Notes under the pieces: model-generated
Databases searched by the model: none
The model's input: the letters and a program-made list of their open reading frames with translations, nothing else
What the model was told of the DNA's origin: nothing
Shown here: one piece after another, positions 34,572-47,017 of the stretch
Position numbering within the stretch: the stretch's first letter is position 1
Layout: each line of letters opens with the position of its first letter
Origin: Hydra vulgaris
Taxonomy: Eukaryota; Cnidaria; Hydrozoa; Anthoathecata; Hydridae
Length of the DNA: 64,000 nucleotides
Direction of reading: 5' to 3'
Assembly (NCBI RefSeq): GCF_038396675.1
Contig: NC_088923.1
Location: forward strand, 1,282,001-1,346,000
Position numbers and translations under genes: made by a program

Positions 34572-34924
34572 CGTTTGCATTTTGTTTCACAATTCCTCGA
34601 AAGTACCACATAACACTCTTTTTGTATCTTTTTTAATCATTTACGTTTTTACTCAAGAAGAACTAATAGCGGCAGCGACTGTATTGTTTAGTTGATTTTT
34701 TTTAATAACAAAGTTACCATTTTCACTTTTTTCTCTTCATCGAATTAATTTAGAGACCAGACCTCTGAAATAAACTTGGCTAATGCAATAACATAAATTG
34801 CACCTAAACTGCACACTGAGCCAAGTTATATTTCATACATGGCAGTGCACAGTGAGCCAGTAGTTGGAAAAAGTTTGAAAAACTTTAGTTGTCTAATCGT
34901 AATAACTTATATAATTTTAGTATC

Positions 34925-35090
<166 letters not shown>

Positions 35091-35093
35091 ATA

Positions 35094-35324
35094 TATTTTG
35101 TTATTCACCTCCTCAAGGCCGAGAAGGAAATTACAAATGAGTACGCTAATTAATAGTGGTTATAACTCTCTCTCAACTCTATAACTCCGAAACACGAACC
35201 TTGAGGAACAAGGCCGCAGCGCGGAGAAACAAGTTGAGCGCGGTACTACCAGGGACGTGGTGGGGATCGAACTCGGAACCTCCCGCCTATGAAGCGAGCA
35301 CTTTACCACTACACCACTACCGCA
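35094..35324 (-). repeat. tRNA-derived SINE, copy 2
   Basis: Same family, orientation and ends as 1253-1486: ATTTTGTTATTCACCTCCTC at the low end and a tRNA-like head at the high end (B-box GTTCGATCC, A-box TGGTGTAGTGG). It is inserted in a long (TA)n tract. Confidence 0.8.
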
Positions 35325-35550
<226 letters not shown>

Positions 35551-35808
35551 TCACAGAATAAAAAAAAAATCTTTAAGAAATATATTTTTTGCCGCACTAT
35601 AACTAATAATTACCACAATTTGCCGTGTGCTGTCTTATATTTATTTGAACTATATGATGCTTTAATCGAGTTTTCAGTGATTGCTCGTCCCTTTAAATCA
35701 CCGTTAATAACTTTGCAAACCATTCAAATGTTTTGAAAAGAAGTTTGTGAACTGGCTTAATAAACACATAGTTGTCAGTAAAAAGACAATGAACCAACTG
35801 CAAGTAGA

Positions 35809-36350
35809 CGTGTTCGAAAACCAGCTACGTTTGATGATAGTTATACTAAAACTAAAAAATGGTGTGCATCTGATATACTTGAATCTCATTCATCCTTATT
35901 TTATACTGCTAGTAAAAAACTAAGAGATAAATCTATTGTTATTGCAGCAAAGGACGTTTTAAATATTTCAGTTACAGATAAAACAAGTAGTTATTTAGCA
36001 GACAAAGCACTGGCTTTAATAATTGATGCCAGCCTGACAAAAGCTTCATACAAATTGATTAAAAGCGGAGCCTCGGAGAAAGAATATAACATCTACCCCG
36101 CTTACAATAAGGTCGCGGATGCAAAATTGAAATGTTATTCTAAAAATATAACAGTGCGGCTTCAGTTCATTTAAAAGATTAAAAGATTCATACTTTGCAA
36201 AGAATCTGTGCACTTCAGGAGCCTGTGCTGAGACACTCAATATTGAACGACAAAGCAATAAAAGCAATGACACTCACGTGTAAGGTTATGATAATACAAC
36301 TGGTCAAAGCATTTATAAAAATATCAAAACCATTTATTTAGACTTTACAT
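35809..36350 (+). pseudogene. old transposase-family protein, N-terminal part
   Basis: The plus strand from 35,809 is open: VRKPATFDDSYTKTKKWCAS, KSIVIAAKDVLNISVTDKTS, DKALALIIDASLTKASYKLI, NIYPAYNKVADAKLKCYS, then frames break near 36,150. I recognise it as a widespread uncharacterised family of transposon-encoded proteins with an N-terminal segment of the type EALSLIIEAxLSKxxYNxIR...YPxYxxIxxAKxxCYP. Its downstream part continues at 37,622 after a Tc1/mariner insertion. Confidence 0.5.
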
Positions 36351-36352
36351 TA

Positions 36353-37619
36353 ACGGGTGATGCGAAAGTTATCGGACAAAATAAAAACGTCAATAACTTA
36401 TTTATAAATAAAAAAACAAATTACTATTATATCTTTTTTAAATAAAGCATTTATCTTTTAATAAAAATATATTATTTTTTATATGAAAAAACACCACCAT
36501 CTGCAATTGACCTCAATTTTGCTCTGACGCCTTCATATGCGACTGTAATAAGTTTAAACCAATTTCTTGTAGTTTTAGCTTAATGCGATCAATCAAAACT
36601 TGCTCTGTTGAAGCTTGCCAATCACCCTCGTAAACCTTCTGAGCCAAATGTCCCCAAAAATTTTCAATTGGTTGTGCTTGAGGCACTTTTGGGGGATTGG
36701 ATTCTTTATCAACGTAAAAGACATATTGGTCCATCCAATTTAGAGAATGTTTTAAATAGTGAGAACTTGCTAAATCTGGCCAAAATAAATAGTTTAAGTC
36801 TCCATGATACTTATGAATAATTGGAAGAAGTCGTTTTTCTAAACTTTCATTAATATATATTGATGAATTGATCGCTACAGCCTTGGAAGTGCGAAAAAAT
36901 GGCTCGGACATACCACGGTCAGATTTGGCTATCCACATTAATAATTTTTTTGGAAATTTCTCTTTTCCTATAAAACGAACACTTTCTGGGCATGTCTTTT
37001 TGTTGTTTGTGTAGTATCCAGAAATTCCAATCATGTTGTCCCCTGCAAAACAAAATTTTTGTCATCGATGACTAGAAGCGATTGTGCTTTTATTTGTTGT
37101 TCTATAGTGTATTTTTGAGTCTTTTCACGTTTTCTATATTTAATATTCATTTTTTTTCACTAACGACCAATTGTCGATTGATTTACACCGAATTTAATAC
37201 CTGTTTTTCTCTGACTGACCCCTTTTCGATTGTTGACAAGTCTCGTTAATACGGCTTTCTTTTCTCTAGTCCAGGATGTCGGACGACCAGGGTGCTTTCT
37301 ATCAGAAATTGAACAGTTTCAAGTCTTTTTAGGTTATCATATATTGTACTTCAAGCAAATCTTTCCTTTTCAAAATGATTTACGATTTATTTATTTTTAT
37401 ATTAGGTTTATTTACAAAAAACATTTTTAGTCGCTTTCGAAAAGATTCTCGTTCAGCTGCATTTAACCTCATTTTAAATAATTGTGTTTTAAATAATAAA
37501 GTTTATATTTTATAGAACGTTTATGTCCACGCATAAAACCACATAAAAAAACGCATAAACTAATTATTATGCTCAAATAATAAAATTAGTATTTGTCCGA
37601 TAACTTCCGCATCACCCGT
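36353..37619 (-). mobile_element. Tc1/mariner element (DD36E spacing), copy 1
   Basis: Ends ACGGGTGATGCGAAAGTTAT and its complement CATCACCCGT at 37,619, flanked by TA (36,351-36,352 and 37,620-37,621). Length 1,267 bp. Cut-and-paste element; the transposase runs on the minus strand. The right terminal repeat has GCGGAAG where the left has GCGAAAG. Confidence 0.95.
36513..37460 (-). pseudogene. Tc1/mariner transposase, frameshifted, copy 1
   Basis: The C-terminal 173-residue frame (37,034-36,513) holds FWPDLASSHYLKHSLNWMDQ and PIENFWGHLAQKVYEG: 36 residues separate the second catalytic Asp (PDLASSHY) from Glu (IENFW), the spacing of the DD36E group. The first Asp lies in LLVIDD (near 37,065) in another frame; compared with copy 2 one base is missing near 37,055. 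Upstream N-terminal HTH sequence (37,150-37,460) is also split. Inactive as it stands. Confidence 0.85.
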
Positions 37620-37621
37620 TA

Positions 37622-37990
37622 TCTTGGTAACACTCTTTTCAGGATATGAAATAGACAGATTATTGTTTTGACACTGTTAGACTATATGAGTCCCTTTATT
37701 TATGATGTTATATGACTCAATCAGTTCATAAAGCATTGATACATGGGCATCACATAATTAAAAGCTGTACAATATCCATCGAACTTATGTCAAAGGAAGA
37801 TTAAGAGGCTAGAAATAAACACTTCAAATCTTATCCCGAAAATTTCAGCTGAAACACAGACAGTAGAGCAACAAATACTGATCAAATCAATAGACTCCTA
37901 GTTTCCAGTGATTCTGTTATTTCATCACTGCATTAATCAACATCACACCTAACAAATCACAAAAAATTTCCTTCAGATGTTTTACAATTT
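37622..37990 (+). pseudogene. old transposase-family protein, C-terminal part
   Basis: Resumes right after the Tc1 element: KALIHGHHIIKSCTISIELM, SKED-stop-EARNKHFKSYPENF and NTDQINRLLVSSDSVISSL, the EEAQEARNKDFK...TNTDLxxRLLxxSDPxISSL blocks that follow the 35.8-kb part in this family. In-frame stops show decay. Confidence 0.55.
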
Positions 37991-38512
37991 TACAATTTTT
38001 AAAATATATTTTTTTTTATAAGTTTTGGTAAAATTTTATGTTGACAATGTTTTCTTCCACAATTTTTTGTTTTTATTATTGCTAAACCATTATTTACCTA
38101 AATACTTAATTGTTATTCAATACAGGTGGGTCGAAAATCCAATAAAATTTATAAAAAATCAGTTTACCCCTTTGTAGCTAAGGAAAGTATCTGGTAACTA
38201 AGCAATAAGTATCCATAGCAACTAAATAAGAAAATTTTATCACATAAGTAATGTGATATCATATTAGAACTCATGCCAAATTTAGTGAATATAGCACTCG
38301 TAAAATATCTGCAAATACCAAAAACAGGTTGTTGCTAAGCAAAATGAAGGTATCCATATCAACGAAATAAAAAAACTTGATCTTCATAAAAAGCGCAGAC
38401 TTGATATTAGTACTTATGCTAGTTTTTGTGAATATAGCCCTTTTATTAAATTAGTTATGAATTTTGTCCCACTGCAAAAGTGAATTCTGGCCTACGGTGC
38501 AGTGGCTTAGTT
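37991..38512. other. AT-rich flank, no gene seen
   Basis: No open frame or repeat end recognised before the (GTAT)n microsatellite. Confidence 0.3.
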
Positions 38513-38630
38513 TGTATGTATGTATGTTTGTATGTATGTATGTATGTATGTATGTATGTATGTATGTATGTATGTATGTATGTATGTATGTATGTATGTA
38601 TGTATGTATGTATGTATGTATGTATGTATG

Positions 38631-38661
<31 letters not shown>

Positions 38662-38722
38662 GTATGTATGTATGTATGTATGTATGTATGTATGTATGTA
38701 TGTATGTATGTATGTATGTATG

Positions 38723-38753
<31 letters not shown>

Positions 38754-38922
38754 GTATGTATGTATGTATGTATGTATGTATGTATGTATGTATGTATGTA
38801 TGTATGTATGTATGTATGTATGTATTTATGTATGTATGAATGTATGTATGTATGTATGTATGTATGTATGTATGTATGTATGTATGTATGTATGTATGTA
38901 TGTATGTATGTATGTATGTATG
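38513..38922. repeat. (GTAT)n microsatellite, left block
   Basis: About 410 bases of TATG repeats with few substitutions (AAG at 38,660 and 38,752). Creates MYVC/HTYI frames with no meaning. The same tract continues at 42,286-42,307 and 45,492-45,620. Confidence 0.95.
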
Positions 38923-41416
38923 CAGGGCCGGATTAAACAATTGTGTGGCCCTTAGTCTGTTTTTGATAAGTTTCAATTTGGAAAACGAGCGTTTTCCCGA
39001 ACAATTAGAGACTATTAGGACCAAGTACATCCTTAATGGGACTTCTACTTTTCGAAAACTTGAGATGAAGTTATTTGCATTTAAAAGAAAAGTTCTTTGG
39101 GCACATTTGCATTAGCATCATATTCATCCATATAAATGCCCTTACTTCACTGAAAGCATTCGTGTAATCAAAACGAGAATGTTTTGCTCAATATGAAGAA
39201 CGTGCAAAGAAATTATTTGGTTCAACTGAATATTCCCATGCTCAACGTCGTCAGCGGAATAGAAATGTTTCAATCTCATTGGGTTTAGAAGGGCTGAAAA
39301 TTGAACAAGCTCATTTGCGAGACTTTCATCAAGGTAAGGTTTGTACTTGTTAACCAAATTATTCGCAGACATCATAATTTCGTTTAGTTTCATTTCATCA
39401 AGGCAATTCAGACAGCCAAAATACTCACATACATTTTTGTAAGCATTTCTCTGTCTTTAAGTGAGACATTAAATTGGTCAATCACTGGGATAAAACTTGT
39501 TGTGCGAAACTGATCGCTTAGGGATTGCTGAACTTCATCTCCAGTCTCATATGAAGTAAGGGCATCTACTGTAGACTGCAATACCATTTCAGGACTCTGG
39601 AGTATCTTGTTTTTGGCATTGAATCGTTCCAATATCTCATTCCGAAACAATGAATATAGCGCAATTTCGATCTTGCACATTTGCTTGTAAAGACCAGCAG
39701 CAGCATTGCGAACAATATCCTTTTCCTCTTTGTTATTTGAAATTTTTTCCAAAGCCACCTTAAACTTATCATATCCAACAACAAGTACCTTAACTGCATC
39801 ATGTCTGCATGACCAACAAGTACCACTCAATCCTTTAGGTGTCAGCAGTTTTTGACCTGTTTGTCTTTTCTTGAGAGCTAGACAGTGCTTCTGTTAGGAT
39901 TTGCTAACGAGAAGGTGATGCTGTCAAAAAGACGCGCACTTCTTGAACAAAGTCAAATAATTTCACTGCTACAAAACATGTATTTGCTGCTGCCTTACCA
40001 ACTAAATTCAGCGAATGTGCGCAATATGGGCCATAAATGCATAGATCATTTTGTTCCTTTATCAAAGCTTGCATTCCGCAATATTTACCTCGACAGTCAT
40101 GTAAACTGATTCCATTGGATTCCAGATATTTCAATTAAGCCTCAGTCATTTCACGACCAGTGTGACCTGTATTAGGGATAAAAGTTAGGAATCTCTCATT
40201 TGGTATTAACTTTTCCATATCCATGTAACAAATTGTATTAGTTAACTGATCAATATGAGCCTCATCTGGTATAGAATTGACAGATACCAAGAAATGCTTT
40301 GATTTTTTGATAGAACAGAAAATGTACTTTAAAACTTGTGAGCCCTTCAAATTTATAATTTCATAACAAATAGTGGAAGTCAGATAACTGATATGGCCTC
40401 TTCCTTTATTTGCATGCATTTTAATGTGAGCAGCAAGAAAAGTGTCATATTCACTCAGCAGATCTAAAATTCCTAGATGATTCCCATTGTGTGGTGATCC
40501 AACAATTTCATTATTACATCGAAAAGCTAACCCTCGTTCTGCAATAAACTTTATAGTACTTATTACACGTTGCAGTATTTGATTCCAGTACACACATATT
40601 TCAGATTCCTGCTTTGTTAGCTCATGGTAAATTCCTCCAGACTCGATGATTCATGTTCACTGACACGCATTGAGGCATGTTTCCAATAGCAAAAACCAGA
40701 ATTTGAAAAATTAGTAGTGATACTTTTGGAATTTGCAAATAAAGCAGTATACTTTTTCTGTGTGTGAGGAAAAGCACAACCAATTACGTTGACATGTTTC
40801 ACTATTTGTTGCTTTTCGTAGGAACAAATTTGCGGTACATTTCCGAAAAAAGGTTGAGCCATCAAGTTTTTCCTGTTTCTGTGATATTGAATATTTCCTT
40901 AGGGTATCTTGATCACAATTTTACAACAATGAGGTAGATCCCTTCTCTGCCCAAAATGTTAACATATCCGTTGAAGCTAATTCTGGCCAAAAACCAATAT
41001 CATTCCCAAATCCAAGCATAGAGTCATGTTCGTGTTCAATTGTTACAGCTTTTGCCATCATAGCTACTATTGCTTCCTGTTGCTCATCTGCTTCTGCTAT
41101 TTTTTGATTGTCACCAATCCTTGCGATAGAAACTCCTCAACTAGTGGTAGTATAGCTGAAGTTCCAGGTAGTGACTTTGAAGAATCTAAATCTCCATCTT
41201 GTTTAATAAAAAAGACACTAATTTTTCTTGATTTTGCAAAAACTTCCTGTGCTTTTTTCTCTTTTTCTTGAGCTGACTTACACTTCGAAAATCTACTTTC
41301 ATAATTGCGAAAAGATTTATGTTTGTCAGACATTTTTCTAAAGAAAATTAAATTTCAGTGTTAAATGTTACTGCTATAACTTAATATGTAAATTATATAT
41401 ATATATATATATATAC

Positions 41417-41497
<81 letters not shown>

Positions 41498-42285
41498 GGA
41501 TATGACAGTTTCATAACCCTATATGCCCTTTCTGACTCTATTCCTAAACCCTATATGACTTTCAAAGCCGAAGTCTTTTTTTGAGACTCATTATATCACT
41601 GTTTAAAATATTGGTGATCTGCTAATGCAAAAGCTGTTCCTAATGCATATTTGAAAATAAATGCTATTCAAGAGAAGTTTGAGCCAAATGTCGAACTTTT
41701 TATATGGAAAATAACTTAAAAAAGCTATTAAATTCGTGCTATTTTACTAGTTTCTTTGAGCCACAGTACACATTTCACTTTATTCAAAGATTAGATCTTT
41801 TTTTACCTTATATAACTTAAAAGTAAAACAAAAATTTTTGATAAAATAAGTTTAACATTTAATACAAACAAAACCATTTACAATTAAAAAAAAATTTTCA
41901 AAAATTTAAACCAATTTTTTCTAAAATGACACAAATTTCAACTTAAACCTTTATTTTTAAAAAAATTTATTAACATTTGATACAAACAATAACATTTACA
42001 TTGAAATAAATAGACCATGCGAAAGTTTGTTGTTATTTATTTGCTACCATTTTCATTTTTTCCCTGCAAACCGCGCGATATGAATTTGGCTAATATACCT
42101 AATATATTTAAATGTAAGTAATCTCTAAAATACAAAGTTTGCATAAACTTTATATTAAATATAATAACTTATACCTCTATTTTTATCGTTACCCTTAATT
42201 AAGGCATGTCATTGAACTTTTTTTTTCATAATTTGTGGGGGACTTGGGCTAGCGCTTCGAGTGCCCCCCCTTTAATCCGGCCCTG
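38923..42285 (-). mobile_element. hAT transposon (DUF4371/ZMYM1-like), inserted in (GTAT)n
   Basis: Ends CAGGGCCGGATTAAA (38,923) and TTTAATCCGGCCCTG (42,285) are inverted. The flanking 8-mers are TATGTATG and CATGTATG (7/8), as expected for hAT inside a GTAT tract. Length 3,363 bp including a (TA)n tract at 41,397-41,494. Confidence 0.9.
38935..41333 (-). pseudogene. hAT transposase with TTF finger and DUF4371 core, dead
   Basis: The minus strand starts MSDKHKSFRNYESRFSKCKS (41,333). Then IGFWPELASTDMLTFWAEKG (about 41,000), a TTF-type zinc-finger region (40,865-40,617: NSGFCYWKHASMRVSEHES), a DUF4371 core (40,593-39,904: IKFIAERGLAFRCNNEIVGS), and the C-terminal dimerisation block IVSNCSGKRSFSKLKLIKNR (near 39,010). 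In DUF4371 transposases a first Asp lies in VDSTPD; here it reads VNSIPDEAHIDQL, Asp to Asn. The YDNASN segment after LHDCRG is deleted, removing the second. A TAA at 40,137-40,135 and several frameshifts add to this. Confidence 0.85.
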
Positions 42286-42307
42286 CATGTATGTATGTAT
42301 GTATGCA

Positions 42308-45300
42308 TGGCCGCCGAGAGGAGGGGGGAGGGAGGTAGACGAGGAAGATTCCCGGGGCCCCGGGAGTGTACAAATAATTTTTTTCATGAAGTCTTAGTTA
42401 TTCATCACTCATTTTTCGTCTTTAAGGTTTTTAACAAATATGCTTCTTTTTATTCATGCTTTTTTTTTTGTAATACAGTAGAATCTCTCTAATTCGAATT
42501 TTACGGGAAAAATAAAATTTCGAATTAGACAGATTTTCGAAATATAGAAAGTTGGATTTTCTTAAACGCACTTCACGGTGACTTTACATTTAATCGAATT
42601 ATGGAGGTTTTCGAATTAAAGAAATTAGAATTAGAGAGATTGTACTGTATTAAAATTTGAATTTTTTGAATCGAATTTTTTCCAATTGAATTTCAATCGA
42701 AAGTAAAATTCGAATTTTTTCAATCGACGTTGTTAACTTTTCATTTGTTAATTTTCTTTTAAAACGTTCACAGTTATAAAGATAGCATAATTTTATCACT
42801 CATTAATGCTGCATTTTAAAACTTTCGTTTTAGACTCTGCTGATGTTTTTTGTAAGCGCATATTTTTAATTTTAGTTTACATTATGTAAATAACATTTAC
42901 GTGTTAAATTAAATCTTTTGATATATTACAATTACGTTAAATACAAAATTCAAATATTAATATTATTAAAAAAAAGTTATTATTCGTACACTTTAATTTG
43001 GATTATTTATTTATAAATTCTGTATAAAGAGCTACGTTTTAATTTCTGAAATACAAAATATGATTTCTCGCCATAAATTTGGATACGAAAATCGAAAGGA
43101 GCGACAAAAAAGAAAAGAAGAAAGTTCTAGAGGTATGAGAACACTAGAAAATTTTGAGTTTAAAATTTCTTCAAAAGCACAGATCGATGGCTATTGCGAT
43201 CATGGGGATATTGATTCGGACCTATTAGCGCAAGGAATGAAACGGAATTTGTTGGAATTTCCGCACAATCTGATATTTCGACACTTTCTTTTTATACCGA
43301 CTGCCAACATCGATATTGGAGTGGTAAAAGTAAATGTAACATCAAAAGAGGTAGAAGATGCCATTCTAAGAGGTCCAGAACCACAACCAATAACATTGCC
43401 TGTAGATAAACACGGTTGTCAATTGCCTACCTAATTATTAAGCTTTTGGTTAGTTTGGAGCAAATCTAAAAATGCTTTGTTTTGTTTTCCTTGTCGTTTA
43501 TTTTATAAATCTCTTGAGCAAAGATCAATTTTTGCTACAGAAAATGGTTGGCAGGCTAATAGAGGGTACAAAAAATTACATGACAGAATATTTGACCATG
43601 AAAAATTAGTAATCATAAATCTTGTTATATCCAGTGGCGAAATTTAGAAAAAAATATAAATAAAACATACCACAATTGATTGTTTTATAGTAAAACAAAT
43701 ATTAAATGAGACACAGAAATAGAAAGATTTATTAAAACGATTATTAGATGTAATTTTGTTTCTTGCTGAGCGTGGATTGGCCTTTAGAGGTGTTACTCAT
43801 TTGATTGGAGATTCGAACAATGGAAATTTTCTAAGATTATTAGAACTTTTAATTCATTGCAAACCGCTTTTAGAAGAACATTTAAAAAACGTAAAGCAGA
43901 CACAAATTGAAAAGCAGAGATAGCAAGTACATTACTTATCGCCAAACATTCAAAATGAATTCATAACATACTGTGCAGATTACTTGAGAACTTGTATTTT
44001 AAAGGAAAGAGAAACTATGAAGTATTATTCCCTTATTAAAGACGCAACACTTGATTCTGCGCATATAGAACAAACTTCATTCATTTTACGGTACGTTACT
44101 ATTATATCCAACAAATTCGAAATTATGGAAAGATTTCTTGCATTTGTTAACTGCAATAAGAAGACTAGAGAAGATATTACTAATTTAATTCTTGAAACGC
44201 TACAAAGGTATAATATTCATTTAAGTGACTGTCGCGCACAAGGATACGATAATGGATCTAACATAAGTGGATCGTATAAAGGTGTACAAGCTCGCATTTT
44301 GCAAACTAATCCATCAGCAATTTTTTCTCCTTGTGCATGTCATAGTATAAATTTAAGTGGTGTTCATGCAGCAGACTCTTGTATTCATGTTGTATAATTT
44401 TTCGGCACTATACAAAAGTTATACAATATATTTAGTAGTAGTCCACAAAGATGGGAAATATTAAAAAATAAAACTGGATGTTCTTTGCACACTAGGTCAA
44501 ATAACACGGTGGTCTGCAAGAATTGAAAGTGTTAAGCCATTTGCTGAAAAAACTAATGAAATTAAAATAGCAATAAACACTGTTTTGGAATTAAACTTAA
44601 CGTCAGAAACTCGATCAGATCTTATTAGAATAAAAATGTATATAGAATATTTTGAATGCTTTGTACTGGCAAAAATATGGCACAAACTTCTTGCAGCTAT
44701 AAACTACAGAAGTACTGTTTTGCAAGCTCGCAAAGCAATAATTGATGTAGGAATAACCAATTTGTCGAGTCTTCTTGTTGAATTAAATACGATAAGAGAT
44801 AGTTGGGATACTATTCTAAATAAATGTAGATTGTTGGGCACATCCTTTCAGATAAAAAGAATTTTCGGGGAAAAAATATACTAAAAGAAAAAAAACAACA
44901 CACGAGTTAATAAGGACACCGGTAGGAGAATTTAGAATTATTGTTTTCAATGTTTACATGGATAGCATTATTGGAAGTATGACAAGATTGGAAGATTTAA
45001 TGCAGCAAAATAAATAGATTCTTTATTCAATGAATTATGGTTGTTCCGTGACTTAAATGATCAAGAAATACAAAGTAAGTGTGAAAAGTTGCAAAAAATG
45101 TATGAAAATAATATTGATGATCATCTTAGAGATGAAATACTACATTAAAATTCAATTTTTGATGCCAATATACAAAAACCTTCTCTTCAGCCCGTTGAAT
45201 TGTTAAATGAAATTAAAAAACAAACTGATTGTGCTGTTTCCAAACATTATAATTGCAATAAGGCTATTTTGCACAATTCCAGGCGCAGTTGCCCAAGCAG

Positions 45301-45491
45301 AAAGATCTTTTAGCATGTTGAAAAGAATAAAAAATGTATTACGATCAACAATGACACAAAATCATTTAAATGACTTAAGACTTTTATCTGTTGAAGCCGA
45401 AATGGCTATAAAAATTAATTTTGAAGAAGTTATTAATTTGAGGGGCCGTTAAGAAAACTTCCCCAGGGCCCGAAATTTCTCTCGGCGGCTA
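42308..45491 (+). mobile_element. second hAT transposon in the same (GTAT)n tract
   Basis: Ends TGGCCGCCGAGAG (42,308) and CTCTCGGCGGCTA (45,491). Flanking 8-mers TGTATGCA and TGTATGTA (7/8). Only 22 bp of microsatellite separate it from the first hAT element. Length 3,184 bp. Confidence 0.85.
43060..45452 (+). pseudogene. hAT transposase (DUF4371/ZMYM1-like), frameshifted
   Basis: N-terminal frame 43,060-43,434 (MISRHKFGYENRKERQKRKE), then a TTF-like CFPCRLFY (43,480), FLAERGLAFRGVTHLIGDSN (43,755-43,820), and the catalytic frame 43,984-44,397 with KDATLDSAHIEQTS and SDCRAQGYDNGSNISGSYKG, both Asp-bearing motifs retained. The middle part follows at 44,500-44,880 (RWSARIESVKPFAEKTNEIK) and the dimerisation end at 45,207-45,452 (PGAVAQAERSFSMLKRIKNV). 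At least five stops or frame changes, so inactive. It is a different lineage from its neighbour at 38.9-42.3 kb. Confidence 0.85.
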
Positions 45492-45524
45492 TGTATGTAT
45501 GTATGTATGTATGTGTGTGTGTTC

Positions 45525-45555
<31 letters not shown>

Positions 45556-45620
45556 TGTATGTATGTATGTATGTATGTATGTATGTATGAATGTATAATG
45601 AATGTATGTATGTTTGCTTT
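45492..45620. repeat. (GTAT)n microsatellite, right block
   Basis: Remainder of the tract after the second hAT element, with a TGTGTGTGTTCATATG interruption near 45,510. Confidence 0.9.
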
Positions 45621-46110
45621 TGTTTACGAGTGCTACACAAAGGAAACTATGTATTATACGTTATTTATATTATGCCGTTTCATTAATTGTTTAAAATTAT
45701 GTTTCATAGTGCTTTATGAATAAGTATTAAGTTTAAACAATATTTTTAATTATTTTTTTAAAGGTGTGATCGTTTTGCTACAAAACCAAGTTATTTTCGC
45801 CCGAATGAAAGTGAAATTGATTTTATTATTGGTCTTATTGCAAAAATCAGAAAGATTAATAGTAAACTAACACACAAAATATGAATGAGGCGCAGCTTTG
45901 TTTAAAAAGTGAGCGAATGGCGAAGTTTTTAAATGAATGCCCAGCTGGTGTTGCGTTTTTCAAAATATTCTGAAAAACTAGTTTTTGCTGGAAAAACTTT
46001 ATTGAACTATTTATATTTTTTCAAAAAATATATAAAAAAACTTTAATTTTTGTTATTTTATGATAATCAATTTCAATTATGAATAAATTTTAATTAGGCC
46101 AACTCAAAAC
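45621..46110. other. intergenic; short unassigned open stretch
   Basis: Plus-strand 45,765-45,885 reads RFATKPSYFRPNESEIDFII, then a stop. Not recognised. Otherwise AT-rich. Confidence 0.25.
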
Positions 46111-46185
46111 TATACATTCCGGTCACTATGTGCAATGTTCACAACTCAATGTTGTGAACATTGTACATAGTGACCTTAATGTATA
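46111..46185. repeat. hairpin, 35-bp arms with three mismatches, 5-nt loop
   Basis: Arms 46111-46145 and 46151-46185, loop TCAAT. The pairing core is GGTCACTATG...CATAGTGACC. Confidence 0.9.
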
Positions 46186-46412
46186 AGTCTTTTAAACCGA
46201 ATGTTTTTTATTAAGTGAGGGTCTTAAGAACCTCGATAGAAATGGTTATAATAAAAATTCTACACCTTTTAATCTTAGGCTAAAAGGGGAGGGGCGGTAA
46301 ACGAGTGATAATATTGAAGTTTATATTTTTCACATTGATTTAAGAAAAAAAAAAAAATCACATATCGACCAATAGCGGCAACCTGTATGTATATATCTTT
46401 AGTGTCGACATC

Positions 46413-47017
46413 ATGTCTAAGAGGATACGTTATAATAGTAAGAAAACATCTATTAATACGAATTCTCTTAATACTATTCAAATGTTTAACAAAAATGGGT
46501 ACAACATATGCCAACTTAAACAAATTGCAAACTTAATTGGAAATAAAGGGTCCCTAAAAATCAACAAAATTCAATCAGACTTTCTTAACCTCCCTTCTGT
46601 ATCATTACAGGGGTACCATCACTATCCCCGAAACTATGGCAAAACATTTTGGAAAGCTGGCTATAGAGTAGACTTTAAATCAAATATAAATTTAAAAACA
46701 TTACTAAGGTCAAAAAAGCAAAACTAATTTGCCACATTATAGTCAACCCAAAACTTATTTGATTAAATGCAAATGCTCAAAGAAATATGTAGGCGAAACT
46801 AATCTTCAAATTTAGACTCGAACTCAGCAACATCTAAAAAGTTTAAACATGGGGAAACATTATCAGAAAAGTGCGCGAAAAGTGCGCGAAGCTCTTTAAA
46901 TACAGAAGTTTCAATGTTAATCTTTACAAGGCGGTTTGTGAAAACTAATTTTTGGACTCCGTTTTTTACATTTTTACGTAAGCAAGAAAGTATCAATTCA
47001 ACTGCTGACGTCAATTA
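46413..47017 (+). pseudogene. GIY-YIG-type domain protein of a retroelement, decayed
   Basis: The frame 46,413-46,727 (MSKRIRYNSKKTSINTNSLN ... KTFWKAGYRVDFKSNINLKT) runs into YSQPKTYLIKCKCSKKYVGE (46,740-46,800), a GIY-YIG-like start (LIKC..KYVGET), then RKVREAL (46,880), KTNFWTPFFTFLRKQESINS and a stop at 47,017. The order (linker, GIY-YIG, RKVREALEIQ, WTPFF) is one I associate with Penelope-like or related elements; it differs from the PLE copies at 29 and 62 kb. A small AAAAGTGCGCG duplication (46,869-46,890) and a stop after TNLQI break it. Confidence 0.5.

Noticed and set aside
38455..39115. Long repetitive MYVC and HTYI open frames
   Set aside because: Translations of the (GTAT)n microsatellite.
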